Below, one piece after another: positions 33,664-36,795 of a stretch of 36,795 nucleotides of DNA. Under the pieces are notes generated by a model. That model did not search any database. It was given only the letters and a program-made list of their open reading frames with translations, and had not been told where the DNA came from. The stretch is from Anaerolineae bacterium (lineage in GTDB: Bacteria > Chloroflexota > Anaerolineae > Aggregatilineales > UBA2796), in the NCBI GenBank assembly GCA_020851855.1, contig JADZBY010000695.1, forward strand, positions 1 to 36,795, written 5' to 3'. Made by a program: the position numbers and the translations under genes. Every line of letters begins with the position of its first letter. Within the stretch, counting starts at the first letter, position 1.

Positions 33664-35937
33664 TCACGTTTCGCGTCTTCTGCGCTGTCGGAAGAGCGTC
33701 AAGGCGGTCAATATACCCGTCACCATCAGGGAAAAGCCGGTTAGCGCCAGGCCCGCCGTGAAACTCGCAGGCCGGTAACGCATGTCTACCTGGTGTGACC
33801 CGGACGGCAACGCGAGCGCGCGGAAGTTCAGGTTAGCGCGGGCGATGGGCACGGGCGCGCCGTCGAGTGTGGCTTCCCAACCCGGATAGAACGTGTCGGC
33901 CAGCACGAGATAACCGCCGCCGGGCGAATCGACCGCGATCTGCACCCACTGCGGCTCGTCGGCCACGATACGCGCCGTACCGCCTGAGAACGGCGCAACG
34001 GGCGGCGCGGAAGCCGTCTCCAGCATAACCGTCCGGCGTGGGTCAAAACTGGGCGCGGCCATCGCCTCGACGGCGGCGTCCAGGTCCGGCGCGGCGACAG
34101 CCTCACCCACCAGCCAGACGCGCGGCGCATCACGCTCCAGCCCGACCGCCGCCGCGAGCGCCAGCACGTCGCGGCGCGGGGACGAGTCCAGCAGCCGGGT
34201 AAGGCGCTCGAAACCATCCGGGCGCAGCGGATCGAAGTTGTTCAAGCTGGATTGTCCGTCGAGCAAGTTCACGTTGGCCAGCCCGGAGCGCCGGAACGTG
34301 TCCAGCCGGTCGGGCGGCAGGCGGTAGTCGGAGAAGGGCAGGAACTCGTCGTACACCAGCCGCTCGAACTCGTCCTGCGGGGTATACGTGCGCGTCGCGG
34401 GCGACGAATCAGGCAGCGCGTCAGGCAGTGGGGCAAAAAAGTCCGCGCCCGTCGTCGGGTTGCTGCGCCCATTGGCCCAGGTCAGGTCCAGAGCCAGCAG
34501 GATGAGCACCGCCGCACTCCATAAGCGCTGGCGCGGGTGGCCGGGACGCGGGCGCTGGCCGAGCAGCCACAGTCCGGCGGCGACCAACGCGCCGAGCGTC
34601 GCCAGCCCTTGCGCCAACTGGCCGAGTAAGGGCGCCTGATCGCGGACCAGCGCCCCGCCCATCAGCCCGGTCAGCGCCAGGCCGAGCGCCGCTGCCAGAC
34701 CGAGCCGCCGGGCGCGTCGCGCGGCGGGCGTGTGCGGTGCGCGCAGCAGCGCTGGCGCGCCCAGCGCGGCGATCATGACCAGGGCGAAGGCCGTCGCCAG
34801 CAGGAAGCGCGCCGGGGCCTGAAACAGGTTGAAGCCGGGCACATGGCGGTACAAAAAGGGGAAGATCGGCGTGTAACTGCCAAAGGCGAGCAGCAGCGAC
34901 AAGCCGCCCACAGCACCGAAGAAACCGATCAGCCCGTCGTGCGCCGTGCGCGACTGCCGCGCGCGCCGCCGGAATCGCCCGCTCAGCGTGGGCAGCGCGA
35001 TGAGCGCGGTGATCACGCCCACGTAGGCCGCCGTCTCGAAATACGCGCCGCCGATGGCATACGTGCCGTCGCCGGGGTTGCCGAAGAAGTCCGGGTTGAA
35101 GAACGTGACGAGTGAGGGCACGGGAAATGAGAAATTCAGGGCGAAGGCTTCATCCACGCCGCCCGCTCGCTGCGACAGGCGCTGCAATTCGAGCGTGGGC
35201 GCGAGCTGCACGCCGGCCAGACCGACGCCGAGCGCGACCGCGACAAGTACCGGCGCAAGGCGTCGCACCGGCCAGCGCGCCGCCCAGACGCGCCACGCCG
35301 CATACGCGCCGCCCAGCCCCAGGCCGTACGCCGCCCACTGGGCATGCCCGGCGAGCAGCAACATGGCGGTGACCAGCGCCGCGCCGAGCATACGCAGCAC
35401 GCCGGGCCGTGCGATCAGCGCGTCCAGGGCCAATAGCAGCCAGGGCAGCCACGCCGCCACGTCGATCATAGGCGGCGTGCCCAGCCGGGCGATGAGCGTC
35501 GTGCTCAGTGGGAAGGCCAGCACGGCGATGCCGCGCCCCAGCGCGGGAAGTCCCAGGCGGCGGGTGTACAACTCCATGCCCAGCCCGGCCCACAGGATGT
35601 GCACCACGCCGAGCAGCCCGACGAGCGGCGCGGGATTTTTGACCAGGAGCAGGACCAGGTGCGGCGGGTAGAGCACCGCGCTCTGGTAATTGGCCAGAAA
35701 GGGTGCGCCCGCGCCGTTGTACGGATTCCAGAGCGGCAGGCGTCCGGCGGCGATCTCGGCGCTGGCGAAGGCGCGCCACGGGCCGAACTGGAGCGCGGGC
35801 AGGCCCCAGTACAGCGCGTCGCCCAGCGCCAGCCGGTGAAAGAGCGCCAGCAGGGCGGCGACCAGCAGTACCAGCGGCAGTCCGCGCGGCAGATCGGCGG
35901 TCTGGACGGTTGGGGAGTCGGTTGAAGGGTGTGCCAC
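33664..35937 (-). CDS. YfhO-family polytopic membrane protein
   Basis: Many TM helices; PLWNPYNGAGAPFLANYQSAVLYPPHLV; C-terminal GGGYLVLADTFYPGWEATLDGAPVPIARANLNFRALALPSGSHQVDMRYRP. In-frame GTG at 35937 preferred: the upstream extension to 36120 reads through a repeat. Confidence 0.85.
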   Translation of the reverse strand: MAHPSTDSPTVQTADLPRGLPLVLLVAALLALFHRLALGDALYWGLPALQFGPWRAFASAEIAAGRLPLWNPYNGAGAPFLANYQSAVLYPPHLVLLLVKNPAPLVGLLGVVHILWAGLGMELYTRRLGLPALGRGIAVLAFPLSTTLIARLGTPPMIDVAAWLPWLLLALDALIARPGVLRMLGAALVTAMLLLAGHAQWAAYGLGLGGAYAAWRVWAARWPVRRLAPVLVAVALGVGLAGVQLAPTLELQRLSQRAGGVDEAFALNFSFPVPSLVTFFNPDFFGNPGDGTYAIGGAYFETAAYVGVITALIALPTLSGRFRRRARQSRTAHDGLIGFFGAVGGLSLLLAFGSYTPIFPFLYRHVPGFNLFQAPARFLLATAFALVMIAALGAPALLRAPHTPAARRARRLGLAAALGLALTGLMGGALVRDQAPLLGQLAQGLATLGALVAAGLWLLGQRPRPGHPRQRLWSAAVLILLALDLTWANGRSNPTTGADFFAPLPDALPDSSPATRTYTPQDEFERLVYDEFLPFSDYRLPPDRLDTFRRSGLANVNLLDGQSSLNNFDPLRPDGFERLTRLLDSSPRRDVLALAAAVGLERDAPRVWLVGEAVAAPDLDAAVEAMAAPSFDPRRTVMLETASAPPVAPFSGGTARIVADEPQWVQIAVDSPGGGYLVLADTFYPGWEATLDGAPVPIARANLNFRALALPSGSHQVDMRYRPASFTAGLALTGFSLMVTGILTALTLFRQRRRRET

Positions 35938-35980
35938 TGTGGTTCCGTTTCGGCTACTCGGGTCTATTCCCGCGAAATTC

Positions 35981-36091
35981 CGTCCCTTACTCCCCCGACC
36001 CCTCTCTCCCAGGGGGCGAGAGGGGAGAAAGGCGATGCGGCGCGCTTCTTTCACCCCTCGCCATGAGGGAGAGGGGCCGGGGGTGAGGGTT
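35981..36091. repeat. Nested palindromic GC-rich repeat (copy B)
   Basis: cgtcccttactcccccgacccctctctccc...gggagaggggccgggggtgagggttt; 130-bp period with copy C. Confidence 0.9.
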
Positions 36092-36110
36092 TGTAGGTGC
36101 ACTTTCGTAC

Positions 36111-36222
36111 CGTCCCTCACTCCCCCGCCCTCTCTCTCCCAGGGGGCGAGAGGGGAGACATCCGACGCTGCGCGCTTCTTTCACCCCTCGCCATGAGGGA
36201 GAGGGGCCGGGGGTGAGGGTTT
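36111..36222. repeat. Nested palindromic GC-rich repeat (copy C)
   Basis: cgtccctcactcccccgccctctctctccc...gggagaggggccgggggtgagggttt; near-identical to copy B. Confidence 0.9.
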
Positions 36223-36250
36223 TTTCCCGGCGCGCCATCCACGAAAGACG

Positions 36251-36259
36251 TGCTAAGAT
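36251..36259 (+). promoter_or_regulatory. Possible extended -10 element (TGCTAAGAT) upstream of the prepilin peptidase-like gene
   Basis: TGnTAAGAT, about 50 bp before the ATG at 36311; no convincing -35. Confidence 0.35.
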
Positions 36260-36310
36260 AGTACACCGTCTTTTCGGACACACGCCGCACAGGTTCATCA
36301 CAGTCAATCT

Positions 36311-36795
36311 ATGCACCTGCACCCACTCGCCGCGCTGGCCGCTATGCTCGCCGGATTCCTTGCCGGAGTCGCCGTCAACCTGCTGGCCGACTACCTGCCG
36401 GCGCGGCGGCATTACGATCTGGCCCGCCGCAGCCCATTCACGACGGTCAAAGCGCAGCGCCCGTTTTTTCGCCCGCGCCTGCCGGATGGCCGTATCGCGC
36501 CGGTCTGGGCCTGGTCGGGGATGCTGGCGGTGGTGGGCCGCGCCGGGCGTCCGGTGCGGCATACGGCGCGACATATCGCCGTCGAGATCGGGCTGGCGGC
36601 GGCGTTTTTGCTGCTAACTGCTGTGTACGCTGGCGCGCCATTCCTGCCATTTTACCTGTTCTATGCGGCGTGCATGGCGCATGTGGCCGTGACGGACATC
36701 GAGCACCGCTGGATCATGGCCGAAACGATCGGGGCGGGCCTGATCGCCGGACTGGCCGAGTCGCTGGTTGTGGGGCGCATCCCACTCGCGGACGC
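36311..36795 (+). CDS. Prepilin peptidase-like (A24 family) integral membrane protein, truncated by the window end
   Basis: MHLHPLAALAAMLAGFLAGVAVNLLADYLPARRHYDLARRSPF...CMAHVAVTDIEHRWIMAETIGAGLI; the DIEHRWI segment fits the first active-site Asp motif. Confidence 0.7.
   Translation, partial: MHLHPLAALAAMLAGFLAGVAVNLLADYLPARRHYDLARRSPFTTVKAQRPFFRPRLPDGRIAPVWAWSGMLAVVGRAGRPVRHTARHIAVEIGLAAAFLLLTAVYAGAPFLPFYLFYAACMAHVAVTDIEHRWIMAETIGAGLIAGLAESLVVGRIPLAD

Noticed and set aside
1-36795. tRNA, rRNA, CRISPR array, transposase, toxin-antitoxin or phage genes
   Set aside because: None recognised in intergenic gaps or ORFs on either strand; the only repeat family is the palindromic element.

Overview
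High-GC bacterial window with an Anaerolineae/Chloroflexota-like flavour (taxonomy is an inference only). Four blocks are readable. (1) 1-9523 (+): a membrane-bound group 4 [NiFe]-hydrogenase operon with complex I-like subunits (NuoK-, NuoL-, NuoM/N-, NuoA-, NuoB-, NuoC-, NuoD-, NuoH- and NuoI-like). The large subunit keeps both CxxC NiFe-ligand motifs, and the operon ends with its own maturation protease. It also contains a VIT1/CCC1 transporter and a flavodoxin-domain protein. (2) 29124-12621 (-): a tightly packed seven-gene signalling operon. It encodes a stand-alone receiver, a soluble multi-GAF protein, four consecutive membrane GAF paralogues with no catalytic output domain, and a 2322-aa multi-GAF/PAS histidine kinase. 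An orphan periplasmic-binding/SH3/CARDB protein follows. This is my main candidate for an undescribed system. (3) 29485-35937: a solo half-size lycopene cyclase-domain protein, a ComEC whose metallo-beta-lactamase motifs look degenerate, ProB, a very small Lys-rich ORF with its own promoter, Shine-Dalgarno and terminator, and a YfhO-like membrane protein. (4) 36311-end: a truncated prepilin peptidase-like ORF. Three copies of a nested palindromic GC-rich repeat lie between genes. Many long antisense ORFs, up to 968 codons, are judged spurious. All family calls are from reading motifs by eye; no database search was run.
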